DNA of 30,753 bases. It comes from Ophiothrix spiculata. Lineage: Eukaryota > Echinodermata > Ophiuroidea > Amphilepidida > Ophiotrichidae. The stretch lies in the NCBI GenBank assembly GCA_000969725.1, contig JXSR01S073576.1; one strand, written 5' to 3'. Shown here one piece after another: positions 21,101 through 29,110 of the stretch (its first letter is position 1; each line of letters begins with the position of its first letter). The translations under genes were made by a program, and so were the position numbers. The notes beneath the pieces are model-generated. The model searched no databases and was not told where the DNA came from. It was given only the letters and a program-made list of their open reading frames with translations.

Positions 21101-24100
21101 GAAACCAGAGTATACTTTGAATCCCCAGTATATTTTTTTAACGTAGTTGTGACATATTATCAAAGCAAAGTTTCACAAATATGTCAACAGACCAGCTAAA
21201 ACAACTCTCTGTATTTCATTTGATGCTATGTTATATTCTTTACTGACTACTCGCAGCCAATGTTGAAACCAAGGATGTTGTCAAAGATGTCGCCAAGAAT
21301 GCAGCAGAGAATTCAGGAGAGAAATCTGAACCATCAAGCCCATCAGGGAGTCCAAATAGCAGGAAGAGAAAGGCAGGATTCGGAAAGGTAAAAGTATGTA
21401 ATCTGAGATGAATAGGCACTTAGGGCTACTAATGTTAGGGGATAAGTAGGTCTACTAATGTTAGGGGATTGAGCCACGCGGGCACCATGCCTGAACCGAC
21501 GCTGCGCAAATGTTGTAGTAACCCCACTCTGCATTCTGTTTCGCACTAATATTACTTGACAACAACGCAATACGCATCTTTCATTTTTCTGCCAAATTGT
21601 GCGTAAGCCCCGGGCGTAAGCAATTAAGGAACAATGCTTGACTGGCTCGATAGCCGCATTCTCAGTCAAATTACAATTCTGTTGCTGGAAATTGCAGCTT
21701 CATTAGAGGCTTCCTTGGTAATCATTGGCTATCATCTGAAAGAATTCTTCTTTCTTTGACTCTGTCATAATATTGACAATTTTTCATGTAGGTATTCAAA
21801 CATGCCACAGAGTTGTTCATCGCTAATCAACAGCGATACGTCTGCATTTTTATCGCATGAGGGTGGCTTTAGCCACCCGAGCGTGATAAAAATACGCCGA
21901 CGCATCAGATGCAGAGTTGTTGATACGCGATGAACACCTCTGTGGCATGTTTGAATACCTTTCAACAACGAAAATCTTCGTGAAAACATATGAATTAAAT
22001 TGTATGTTTTCAATTTAACAGATAGGCCTACTCATTTTAAAGCATAATTTGAAGCAAAGTGCTAGTTTGGGAATGTTTGGTGTTTAGATGTTTTCAATTG
22101 TTCCCAAGCACCAGGCTTTTGCACGTACTATAAGTGCCTGACATGTGATGAACAGTGCGCCGACTTTGAGTACTGCGTAAACGCTGTACCGTGCGTGACG
22201 TGCTAATTTGAGTATCAACTGTGGATTCATCACCAATCAACAACTGTACGCTCCTGTATAAAGCGATACAGTGAGTTGTTGAAGATAAGATCTTGCATTC
22301 AACTACTTTGATGTCTTGTTGATAGACATCTTTCTACACTAGTCACATAAAATGTGACCCAGGTTGGACCAATAATAGACGATAGATCAGCCAGTATGTG
22401 TATGTTTACGTAAAAAGTTAGACGACTAAAGGTGCCCATTTTCTACCATTCCCAACAGTAGAAATGCATACAAAGTTGGTATGAAAATGAAAGCTATTTA
22501 CTTTCCGGTGTAATTCCCTTTTCTTTCTTTCCAACAGGCTCATCTCCATGGCGATTTAAAAATGACAATAAATATCAAGGGGTCTCAAGCCAATCAGCAA
22601 GGCCAGGACCAGCAGCAGCAGCAACAGCAGCCGGCCCAGGCAGAACCAGGAGAAATACCCCGAGTGAAGACTCCGACTCCACTAAAAGGCAAAGGTTAGT
22701 CACATGGCATCAGTCGAGACATCACTTGACCCGCAGCTGTATCTTCATTGAAAACTGAATTTTTCACAAAGTAATGCAAATTTTAGCTCACAAATAAGGT
22801 AATGTTGGTTGTGCCAATAAGGTGGTTTCAGAGTCATGAGAGTAGATGTTGCATTACAGCTTGTAGCAGCGACAGACGACCAAGCAATCGCAATTTTGAG
22901 TTGTCGTAATGTAGCAAGACACATTTGCATATTGCTGCGATGGTCTGTCGCAAGAAAAAGTGAATTTATTACAACTCAGAACGATGTGTCGTTGCAACCA
23001 TCAAGACAATCAATTTATCAGTTTGCGCATTTGAAATATTTAATGTCACGCCGGTTGTACGACCACCACGACAGACACTCTGAAACCAGCTTTACTCTTG
23101 TTGCTTTTTACTTGCTATGTTTTCTGTTTGGTTTAACACTTTTCTGCTTTTGTAAGTCAAAATGTCCTTTCTTTGTGAATATTAGTTTGACTTTTACGTT
23201 CTTCGTGACAAGTTTTACCTTAGTGGATGATTTTCTTTGTGTACATGGACTTGACCTATGTGCATACTCTTATTATTTGCCTTTGTGGATATTTTAATAC
23301 CTTTATAATAATAAACAATGCATGAAAAAACGAATTAACTTTCATCGGCATAATGTCAAAAAAATTAAATCCGTGCTCATGTCGTCAAGCCAAATTCATT
23401 GGACTCATCAGACTTTTCATTTCATATGGGAAAGGATGGACAAATTATTTTGTTGCAGCAAAAGGACTTCAACTTAAAGGACTTGGACTTTTTATTTAAA
23501 GGTGGGGAGGGGTTGTAGTGTCTTAGCATAACTGACTGGCAACCCATATCGTGTCTATGTGATAGGCCTGCTACGTCACACCAGTCGGCATCAGATCATA
23601 AGGGGTTGAAGACTGCGACCAGATATCTTACCACGTTGTATTAAATAAATTTACACACTAAGAGTAATATAAACTGTGTCTATGTGACTACTTTACAGCG
23701 GCAATAATATTATCATTTTGCAGTTCCATCGCTTTGCTTAGCTTGAAAAATCTTGTGTGATAAAAGTCTCGTCACTTTGCTTGTTTAATTGGCTTAACTA
23801 ACTTATTGGTTTATCATATTGGCATTCCATAATTACATCATAATATTGATCCTTGCAATTTTCACATTTGGTTTTCATTTTTCAGGTAAAAAGAAAGGCT
23901 TCAACTGGTCAAAATATTTAGAAGAACAATATGCGATATCAGCACCATTACGGCATTTCAAAGATGTAAGTTGAAATTATACTTCATATAGATCAAGACA
24001 GATGCCTTAGGCCAAAAAAAATTGTTTGGTTGCCCTCCACCGACCGACCCTATTTTTCAGCCCAACCCAAACTTTTTTTTATTGAATTTTATTTTCTCAA

Positions 24101-25515
24101 AAATATGCAAAACTTACCGAAAATTACAAAAAAACAATGTTATATTTTTGCTTTTTTTCGATATTCAACCCTCAAAATGTTAAGGATGTCCCAAATCACT
24201 ACAAGAGGTATTTGATTGTTTTGATTTGGATGTCGCGGGAAGGCTGAAGCGGCTGATCGACTTAGCGGTCCATGGAGGAGTATTGAAAAAAAAAATTAAA
24301 AAAACAAACAAAAACGACCGACCCTCTCTGAAAAAAGCTGTGGAGGGCAACCAAATATTTTTTTTCCCCTTAGTGCCATATGAGGACCAATTCACTGGGT
24401 GACAACTCTTTTCCTTTTATTATTGGTGGCAGGAACCAGTGCACTTTTTAAAGTAAATCTGCTTTACATCAGGGCTTAATTTGGGGACATGAGTGTAATA
24501 ATAAGTCGACTGAACACATCTCTCCTAATAAAATGGGGACACTTTGCCTTTGGTATATATAATGGCAAGGCCATGGTTGGCTGTACACATTCGTGTGTTA
24601 CTTGGTTGAAAATTTTTAAATGAAATATGCTCTTACACCATTATGTAGTAAATGGGTGATGATTTTGACAGGAAAGAACCAGACATACCTAATGTGCTAT
24701 CCTTATATATCGTCACGCTAATAAAATAATGGCCTAGGTGACATGGCTGCCATATGACATTTCTGTGTAAACTCATTCTTCTATGGCGCCCTTTGTCTAA
24801 CATAATTGCACTCACCAATCATAACACATCATTAACAATTCATATTGATTTCAATCAAAATGATGTAAAGCACAGCACTCCCAATTTTCCCCAGCTTTTT
24901 GAGGATGGTTGATATTGCACACTCAATTGAACGTGTTTTGTATATACCAGTATTTGCCCCAATTGAAGTAAGCCCACTTCTATTATTTACCCAACTTGAA
25001 TGTGTTTTCATAGAAATGTAGGATATAAATGTCACATACGGCAGCCTTGTCACTTAGGCCATTATTTTATTAGCGTGACGATATGTTAAATTTTTAGATA
25101 ATTGCCAATTACTTAATTGCCAGGCTTTCATTGATTTGATTGGCAAAATCAATTTAAGTGTGTTGTATTTCAATGGTACTACTAATGTTTTAAGATAAAG
25201 TGAAAGAAAATTTGTTTATGACAGTTTTTCATGATAAGATCTGGCATTCAACTGCTTTTATGTCCTGTTATTTTGTATAGCCATTCCCCACCAGCAGAAA
25301 TGCATTCAAAGTTGGTATGAAAATGGAAGGCATCGATCCCAAGCATCCATCTCTATATTGTGTCCTGACTGTCGCCGAGGTCAAAGGTTATCGCATACGT
25401 CTCCATTTTGACGGCTACTCGGAATGCTATGACTTCTGGGTAAATGCCGATTCGCTAGACATTCAACCAGCGGGATGGTGTGAGAAGACCAATCATAAAC
25501 TTCAACCTCCGAAAG
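14899..25515 (+). CDS. L3MBTL3: L3MBTL-type MBT-repeat chromatin protein, 5' part (seven exons, 3' end beyond window)
   Basis: This is the spliced gene as a whole. Joining coding 14899-15181, 16525-17006, 20005-20098, 21257-21387, 22538-22694, 23886-23965 and 25281-25515 gives an open frame of about 487 residues, with GT donors, AG acceptors and agreeing phases at every junction. Residues 1-240 are acidic and Glu/Ser/Thr-rich with an early basic PPAKKVKT patch (possible nuclear signal). Residues about 240-270 match the start of human L3MBTL3. Residues 287-383 are a low-complexity linker with SRKRK and a Gln run. From about 388 the first MBT repeat begins (WSKYLEEQ, then GMKMEGIDPKHP and FDGYSECYDFWVNA). 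Known members are nuclear readers of mono- and dimethylated lysines and act in transcriptional repression. The visible part has no second or third MBT repeat and no SAM domain; these are expected downstream. L3MBTL1 or L3MBTL4 type is possible, since an invertebrate may hold the single ancestor of all three. Confidence 0.9.
16046..16279. mobile_element. hAT-like fold-back MITE in intron 1
   Basis: The tips CAGGGACTGTCTTTTGA and TCAAAAGACAGTGCCTG are inverted with one mismatch. GAGTAG lies outside both (16040-16045 and 16280-16285). Inside, GGAGAGTGAT-type words recur in both orientations (AATCACTCTCC, GAGAGTGATT). CAGGG-type ends with a 6-8 bp duplication suggest hAT. Confidence 0.6.
16525..17006 (+). 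CDS. L3MBTL3: Exon 2: acidic region ending in the conserved MDWQDGV segment
   Basis: The acceptor TTATGACAG ends at 16524 and the exon enters in phase 1, matching exon 1. The open frame continues upstream across the acceptor, so the ATG at 16446 is not the real start. Residues about 95-238 are a highly charged, Lys/Glu-rich disordered tract with repeated KEE, EKK and SKDVKEG-type words. The last 16 residues, MDWQDGVASLEGSDMK, stand out: as I recall human L3MBTL3, a nearly identical MDWKDGV...GSDLK segment sits close to its N-terminus. The donor AAG followed by GTGAGT at 17007 is strong and phase 0. A SINE begins about 55 bases into the following intron. Confidence 0.88.
17063..17350 (+). mobile_element. 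tRNA-derived SINE just after exon 2
   Basis: An A-box-like TCGGCTCAAACGG (17068-17080) and B-box AAGTTTGAACCCC (17112-17124) start the element. The body ends ACTTTAAATCCCCTCTATTT then TTTTAAAG. The 3' half matches the copy at 21003-21141. Its end abuts the TTAA element at 17352. Confidence 0.7.
17356..18742. mobile_element. TTAA-flanked element in intron 2, 1.39 kb
   Basis: The ends AGCAATACTATAA and TTATAGTATCGCT are inverted and each is bounded by TTAA (17352-17355 and 18743-18746). Subterminal arms of about 98 bp (17649-17747 and 18582-18679) are near-perfect inverted repeats, including CACCCCCTCATTTT and GAGTCAGAATCAATCCTGC. TTAA duplications are known for piggyBac and a few other DNA transposons, but the ends are not the CCC of typical piggyBac. 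No transposase is readable, so it is non-autonomous or decayed. Confidence 0.72.
18798..18949. repeat. Fold-back element B, copy 2 (intron 2)
   Basis: The arms ATGGTGCGTTCAGAGTCCAG and CTGGAGTCTGAAAACACCAT pair with few mismatches and extend through CGATTTCATC.CTGCAACAT. The loop reads CGCAGTGTTTACACGCGCTA, close to the loop of the copy at 6308. It lies 52 bases after the end of the TTAA element. Confidence 0.75.
19115..19835. mobile_element. TTAA-flanked element inserted in a relic copy of exon 2
   Basis: The ends are AGGGACTAACTTAGATTC and GAATCTAGGCCAGTCCCT, with looser pairing for about 20 more bases, and TTAA outside both (19111-19114 and 19836-19839). It is 721 bp and contains a further near-perfect palindrome at 19495-19700. 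Its ends differ from the other TTAA element at 17356. The flanks on either side both align with exon 2 of the MBT gene. Confidence 0.72.
19495..19700. repeat. Near-perfect palindrome (206 bp)
   Basis: Arms of about 75 bp run AATAGACCACTTTCG...ACGTAGCTTGC on the left and the complement on the right, with only one or two mismatches, around a 55-base loop containing GTGCGCAATCATCCGCAATG. TA sits symmetrically near each tip, so a TA-duplicating fold-back element is likely. It is nested within the 19115-19835 element. Confidence 0.85.
20005..20098 (+). CDS. L3MBTL3: Exon 3: FKYNEFGILELITDE segment
   Basis: The acceptor CTCCTTTTTCCAG ends at 20004 and follows a good pyrimidine tract. The exon starts in phase 0 and completes the conserved block begun in exon 2: FKYNEFGILELITDE corresponds to the FRVNEFG..EVITDE stretch of human L3MBTL3. 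The rest is Ser/Gly/Glu-rich. Two donors are possible. The strong GTAAGT at 20099 leaves phase 1, and an in-phase GTGGTA at 20096 would remove one codon; both fit exon 4. Reading past the donor stays open for about 20 codons only. Confidence 0.85.
20290..20811. mobile_element. Tc1-like MITE in intron 3
   Basis: The inverted ends CACTCCCGGTCAAAAGTG, continuing GTTTGCGCACC, are perfect over 28 bp. TA flanks both (20288-20289 and 20812-20813). The CGGTCAAAAGT-type terminus is typical of Tc1-like transposons. The 522-bp interior has no transposase. Confidence 0.85.
21003..21141 (+). mobile_element. SINE 3' half in intron 3, same family as 17063
   Basis: It shares ACCTTAACGAA, TAGCTTACTT, GTGGAATTACAAATCAGG and CTTTGAATCCCC...TATTTTTTTAA with the longer copy. 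The tRNA-like head is missing or unrecognisable, typical of a 5'-truncated copy. It lies about 115 bases before exon 4. Confidence 0.65.
21257..21387 (+). CDS. L3MBTL3: Exon 4: Ser/Lys-rich linker with SRKRK patch
   Basis: The acceptor CTCGCAG ends at 21256 and the two first bases complete the split codon from exon 3. The 131-nt exon encodes a linker with alternating Lys/Asp/Val (ETKDVVKDVAKN) followed by SPSGSPNSRKRKAGFGK, whose SRKRK is a likely nuclear localisation patch. The donor AAG followed by GTAAAAG at 21388 is phase 0. No domain is recognised. The phase fit on both sides, the codon-like composition and the position between conserved exons support it. Confidence 0.75.
21790..21961. 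repeat. Fold-back element in intron 4
   Basis: The arms AGGTATTCAAACATGCCACA and TGTGGCATGTTTGAATACCT are perfect, then continue GAG.TGTTCATCGC imperfectly. The centre forms its own hairpin (GGGTGGCTTTAGCCACCC, with ATTTTTATC arms). The minus-strand open frame over it is a by-product. Confidence 0.75.
22283..22495 (+). pseudogene. Relic copy of the exon 7 acceptor region in intron 4
   Basis: 22446-22493 matches the first about 48 bases of exon 7: AGAAATGCATACAAAGTTGG then TATGAAAATGAAAG, against AGAAATGCATTCAAAGTTGG then TATGAAAATGGAAG at 25295 onward. There is a one-base loss in the C run, so the frame is broken. Upstream, GATAAGATCTTGCATTCAAC (from 22286) matches the intron just before exon 7 (GATAAGATCTGGCATTCAAC, from 25233). 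About 115 extra bases separate the two matching blocks here. The rest of exon 7 is absent. Confidence 0.75.
22538..22694 (+). CDS. L3MBTL3: Exon 5: linker with polyglutamine run
   Basis: The acceptor TTTCCAACAG ends at 22537 and the exon enters in phase 0. It encodes AHLHGDLKMTINIKGSQ, then a Gln-rich stretch with seven consecutive Gln encoded by mixed CAG/CAA codons, then a Pro-rich tail ending PRVKTPTPLKGK. The donor AAAG followed by GTTAGT at 22695 leaves phase 1, which exon 6 completes as Gly. The Gln run is a low-complexity expansion and may vary in length between individuals. I do not recognise a named domain. Confidence 0.8.
22824..23087. repeat. Weak inverted-repeat element in intron 5
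   Basis: The tips GGTTTCAGAGT and ACTCTGAAACC are inverted, with scattered inner pairing (GACAGAC / GTCTGTCG words). The tips resemble those of fold-back family B (TTCAGAGTC). Part of the 153-codon open frame at 22836-23297 overlaps it. Confidence 0.45.
23886..23965 (+). CDS. L3MBTL3: Exon 6: start of MBT repeat 1 (N-terminal arm)
   Basis: The acceptor CATTTTTCAG ends at 23885 and the first two bases complete a Gly codon. The exon encodes KKKGFNWSKYLEEQ followed by YAISAPLRHFKD. This is the classic N-terminal arm of an MBT repeat, with the invariant W..YL.E pattern and the AP...F motif that pack against the neighbouring repeat in L3MBTL proteins. The donor GAT followed by GTAAGT at 23966 is a full consensus match, phase 0. 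Confidence 0.93.
24010..24369. mobile_element. Harbinger-type MITE in intron 6, TTA duplication
   Basis: The left end is GGCCAAAAAAAATTGTTTGG followed by TTGCCCTCCACCGACCGACC; the right end has GGAGGGCAACCAAATATT then a T run and CCCC. TTA flanks both ends (24007-24009 and 24370-24372). It shares its outer end and the GACCGACCCTATTTTT subterminal block with the element at 3015. It lies 44 bases after exon 6 and does not disturb the donor. Confidence 0.75.
24707..25084. mobile_element. MITE in intron 6 with ATATCGTCACGCTAATAAAA ends
   Basis: A long inverted pair begins ATATCGTCACGCTAATAAAA then TAATGGCC at the left and ends GGCCATTATTTTATTAGCGT then GACGATAT at the right, extending inwards with GTGAC, GGCWGCC and CATAGAA. 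There are about 35 perfect terminal bases. Family and target duplication are unclear. It lies about 200 bases before exon 7. Confidence 0.75.
25281..25515 (+). CDS. L3MBTL3: Exon 7: core of MBT repeat 1
   Basis: The acceptor TTTTGTATAG ends at 25280 and the exon enters in phase 0. It encodes PFPTSRNAFKVGMKMEG, then LTVAEVKGYRIRLHFDGY, then YDFWVNADS and AGWCEKTNHKLQPPKG. This matches MBT repeat 1 of L3MBTL1/3/4 almost residue for residue, including the core F.VGMK.E, HFDGY...YDFW and P.GWC.KT.H.L.PP landmarks. Vertebrate proteins continue after PPKG with a YKEEEF-type link to repeat 2, so the likely donor is the GTAGCG at 25516 (phase 1), which is weak. If not spliced, the frame adds SVVLRYISDTVK and stops at 25554-25556, giving a protein with one MBT repeat. 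No AATAAA follows closely, so I favour splicing to exons beyond the window. Confidence 0.93.
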
Positions 25516-25556
25516 GTAGCGTAGTGTTACGGTATATTAGCGATACAGTGAAATAA

Positions 25557-27290
25557 GTTTACGTATATAATTCTTCTTGTGGTGTGACCCGATTTTTTTT
25601 TTTCATTTTTGGAGCAGGATGGGGATAGAGTATTTTACAAGGGCAAAATTAAGGGGATGGGATAAGGGGCAGGGCCAGATTTATTTATTTTTTGAGAGAA
25701 ATTAAGAGCACAAGGATAACCAGTCTATGCCAAATTCTCCACTTTTGGTCCGAAAAAAAAACCTTTAGTCATGTAAAACCTGAAGTACTGTAATAGTAAA
25801 ATGGCCAAAATGACCAAAGGTTTTTCTCAGTAAACTTGGTGTAGGATGAGGAATGTCACCATAAGATGCTTATGCTTTTGCCTCCACTTCCGAATTTCCA
25901 ATGACAAAAAGCGCTGCATTGCTTTTATGCTGGACAGAAGCTTAATGTATATACAACAATTGCTATAACACTTCTATCTGCAACAAAATATGAAGTCCTA
26001 CACTTCAATGGTGTCAGAGTGCAATATGATGCAATAGAGAAAAGAAAAGCATAAATTGGCTTAGTAAGAGATAATTTGCAGTGTAATTGTTAACAATCAT
26101 GGATCATACCATTGTTAAGGGGTTATTCAATATCTGCATGGGACTCTTGTGTTTTCACTATTCCAAATAGATTAATGCAAAGTATGAATTCTGAAATTTC
26201 ATTCTTTTGGGCGGAAGTGTTTGTTTTTGACCCCGATTTAATGTAAATTTGTAAACTAATCTTATTTTCAATATCTTTTCCATCCCGTCACAAAATGTTT
26301 CTCTTTTATCTATACACATTTTGTAGGGAGGGGTGAGTTCATTATAATGCTTATTGTTGCACTGCTAGTAGTATGCAAATATTGATTGCAAGAAGAAGTA
26401 CAATCTAAATTCCTGGACCAAGATGATCTTGAATATCTGCTAAGATATTTGTTGTTTAGCATTTGTTTAAAAAAATCACAGCTGACAGACATAATTGGAA
26501 CCAAAAGCAATCAATATTTGTTTTATATACCCAAATTAAAAATTCTTAGCATCTGCTTGGTTTGAAGAAATATTGCAAAACATTTACATTTGTGGACATT
26601 GAATGTCTTTGCTGGCGGTAATCAGGCCTAAAATTAAAATACATGGGCCAAGGGCGATAAGACTGTAAAAATTGATTGGTGTAACTCGACCAACCAGATA
26701 AAAGCTCTGACCGAAAGTCAAATTTAATTTTTCGAAAAAAAAACCCCAATTACAGAGATGCAATCATCCCTTTCTCTTGTTTCCTTTTTTACACCCTGTC
26801 AATATTTAAAACGTTTAAAAAACCTTTTTAAATCCTGAACCAAATGATGCAAAGATTCCCCCATTTTATGCCAATTACTTTTTTAAAGGCCTTAGCCTCA
26901 AAATTACCAGAAAATACTATAAGCCCATTTTGAACAATACATCTCTTTTTTTTTGTCAATTTAGCCTTCACAAGTTTTCAAAGTATTTTTACCCTTAATG
27001 AGAGGACAAAATTTGCATGAGCATTTTGTAAAACGTCCAATATTCTTTGAACCAATCATATGTTATGTATTTTTGAATGAGGTATCGCAAACGTATAGAC
27101 TAAAGCTAGCTTGCCTGACTCTCTTGCTTTGCATTGAACTGTAATGGTGCAATATGGTTCTTTTAAAACAGCACTGCATGAATACTTTCCATTATTTATG
27201 GAAACAGTGAAATTTTATTTCATGTTGCTATGGTGGAAATTAAGGGGTGAAAGATGGTAGAGGTATGAAAAGATAAAAAGGGATGCTTAT
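25557..27290. other. No further MBT exon seen
   Basis: I looked for the second MBT repeat (an F.VGMKLEA.D-type core and W..YL arm) in all + frames and saw none here or further on to 30753. Only AT-rich DNA and a MITE fragment at 26660 are present. Confidence 0.55.
26660..26700 (+). repeat. Fragment of the GGCGTAAC/GACCGACC MITE family
   Basis: A short stretch reading ATTGATTGGTGTAACTCGAC then CAACCAGATA resembles the inner left end of the element at 3015. No terminal GGCC or partner inverted repeat is evident, so this is a decayed or truncated piece. Confidence 0.4.
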
Positions 27291-27501
27291 ACCGAGGGGT
27301 GGGGGCACTCAAGTATAATGCTGCAGGCATAGTGTGAACAAAAAAAAGGTGAATTAGGGTTGTTTTGGGGACAGAAGGGTGAATTAGGTGACACCGCTTA
27401 GGATCACATGATCAAAAACAGCCATTTTCAAGAAATAGGGTACATTTTCAAACCCTAGTGGGCACGCTATGCCTGCAGCATTATCCCCCTCCCCCCGGGT
27501 A
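27291..27501. repeat. Fold-back element
   Basis: The arms ATAATGCTGCAGGCATAG (27312-27336 region) and CTATGCCTGCAGCATTAT (27462-27484 region) are inverted and bounded by G-rich (GAGGGGTGGGGGC) and C-rich (CCCCCTCCCCCC) tips. Inside, AGGGTGAATTAGG recurs. It is non-coding. Confidence 0.65.
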
Positions 27502-28149
27502 CTTAAAACTTTTCTAACAACAGTATGATCTGAAACAACTATAGCTTGACAACCCCTTGATGGTATAGTAATTTAGGTGAAGGAATGTGCCATACAGGAT
27601 CTGTCTAAAAATTTATTGTTGTATTATTTATGGGTATGCTAATGCTATCTTTCTATTTCCCAGCAATTTGTAGAAATGTAGAATCCTAGCATTTCCTTGT
27701 AGGCTGCATGCATAACTTCTGTGTTTTTGGGGTAGTACTGAATTTTGACAAGTTTAAACAAAGGTGTTTTTTTATGAATTAAGTATGATGGCTAGATTAT
27801 TGCATGTTGCAAGTAATAGGCAAGGAAATGGCACAAGCTCTAACTATTGGAATAGGCCTACATCTCTTATTTGCTTTCTTATTCTAATCAATACAACACA
27901 AGTTATATGAACAGTGGTGGTACATTAACCCTTACCCTCCTACGCACTACGAAGTACTACAGTAAGAAATCAAGAATTAGCCTAAATCAGAATACGTCCA
28001 GGCATGATGGATCTTCACTGTATAAAAGTATTGGGAAATTCACATTTTCAGGCAAATTCAGGCAAAATTACAAAAAGCCATAACCATCCCTGTACGTCAC
28101 AAATTGTGGATATAAATGGTCAGGATATTGCTGCCGAGGCAGGCCACCC

Positions 28150-28230
28150 TCGGTGGCTTGGCATAGCTGGACATTGGATCGGGATGGCGGGGTCATGGGT
28201 TCAAATCCCAGGGGGATCCAGAATTTTTTT
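28150..28230 (+). mobile_element. tRNA-like SINE head
   Basis: An A-box-like TTGGCATAGCTGG (28158-28170) and B-box GGGTTCAAATCCC (28197-28209) are present with tRNA-like spacing. Stem pairing for a functional tRNA is poor. An AT-rich stretch follows and no clear 3' body is recognised. Confidence 0.5.
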
Positions 28231-28450
28231 ATGGCGTATTCGAACTTAGACTGTATTTAAGCGTGCGATTGTAAGGGTTATGTGTTGACAAATAGAAGGC
28301 TTAGACTTGATTATTATTTGGTCAATTTGAGATTCCAAATTTGATACCCCACTTAGTTTTCAACACTTCTAGATATTTGGAAACATCTTGAAAATTTTAA
28401 ATCAACGTCTTGAAGTGATATTACTATGCATTCAGCAGTTTGGATAGCAA

Positions 28451-28527
28451 ACCAGATCTGGATCGTGCAGAATATATGATCCAGATCTGGTACAAATGTT
28501 CCGGATTTGGATCTGTACCAGATCTGG
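28451..28527. repeat. Cluster of three CCAGATCTGG palindromes
   Basis: The 10-bp palindrome occurs at 28452, 28481 and 28518. The first two form a perfect 14-bp inverted repeat (28451-28464 with 28478-28491). No gene is nearby; function unknown. Confidence 0.7.
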
Positions 28528-28807
28528 TATGTTGCTAGTAACTTAGTTGCTAGGAGTGGATGCAATCACAATTTATTTCATCATGATCACATTTCAATTG
28601 TGTATCCAAAATTCCATTTTTTTGCACTAATGTTTCTTGATTAGACAGCCAATAAAAGACAGCAAACCCAGTTTCGATTATTTTAAGGGTTTCGTTTCCA
28701 GAAAAACAATAACATGTTATACATAGGTGATTTCGCCAAGATACAGAGAACAATTCCACTTCAAATATTGTAAATTATGGATCATCCGGTGCTTTTTCCC
28801 AAACCAC

Positions 28808-28875
28808 ATTGTTTTGAGTAATAATGACGCCTTCTTTGTTTTGAGTAACCAGTACGCCTTCTTTGTTTCAACTAA
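28808..28875 (+). repeat. 27-bp tandem repeat, about 2.5 copies
   Basis: Units starting TTGTTTTGAGTAA and ending TACGCCTTCT or TGACGCCTTCT at 28808-28834 and 28835-28861 are followed by a partial third copy. As 27 is a multiple of three, the open frame across it survives by chance. Confidence 0.7.
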
Positions 28876-29001
28876 TCTTCAGTATGATAAGATGTATTTG
28901 CTAATTGGTGTAATATATCAGCAATTAAGTTATATTTGACACATATTGCCTCTTGATCTGGAGTAGGGAACCTCAAACCTATGTGTAATTTTTAAATGGG
29001 T

Positions 29002-29110
29002 GGCATTTCTTTAATTCTTTTAAAAATAGCAGAAAAGAAATGCCATATGGATCCAAGCTCTTAGCCCTGGGATCCATATGGCATTTCTTTAATTCTTTTA
29101 AAAATAGCAG
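29002..29110. repeat. Direct repeat plus perfect hairpin
   Basis: A 31-bp sequence beginning GGCATTTCTTTAATTC occurs identically at 29002-29032 and 29080-29110. Between and overlapping them, AAATGCCATATGGATCC-type arms 29034-29054 and 29070-29090 form a perfect 21-bp inverted repeat with a 15-base loop. Confidence 0.9.

Noticed and set aside
22836..23297. 153-codon open frame on the + strand in intron 5
   Set aside because: No recognisable domain; Cys/Phe-rich composition typical of T-rich DNA. It overlaps an inverted-repeat element and lies inside an intron of a well supported gene.
25317..25556. Independent 79-codon gene starting at the Met of GMKMEG
   Set aside because: This Met lies within the MBT fold and the acceptor at 25280 is clear; it is an internal exon.
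28150..28230. Functional tRNA gene on the + strand
   Set aside because: Promoter boxes only; stems are poor, so it was called a SINE head.
28727..28939. Protein with a 9-residue repeat
   Set aside because: The 27-bp tandem repeat is short, has no start context or conserved domain, and lies in AT-rich non-coding DNA.
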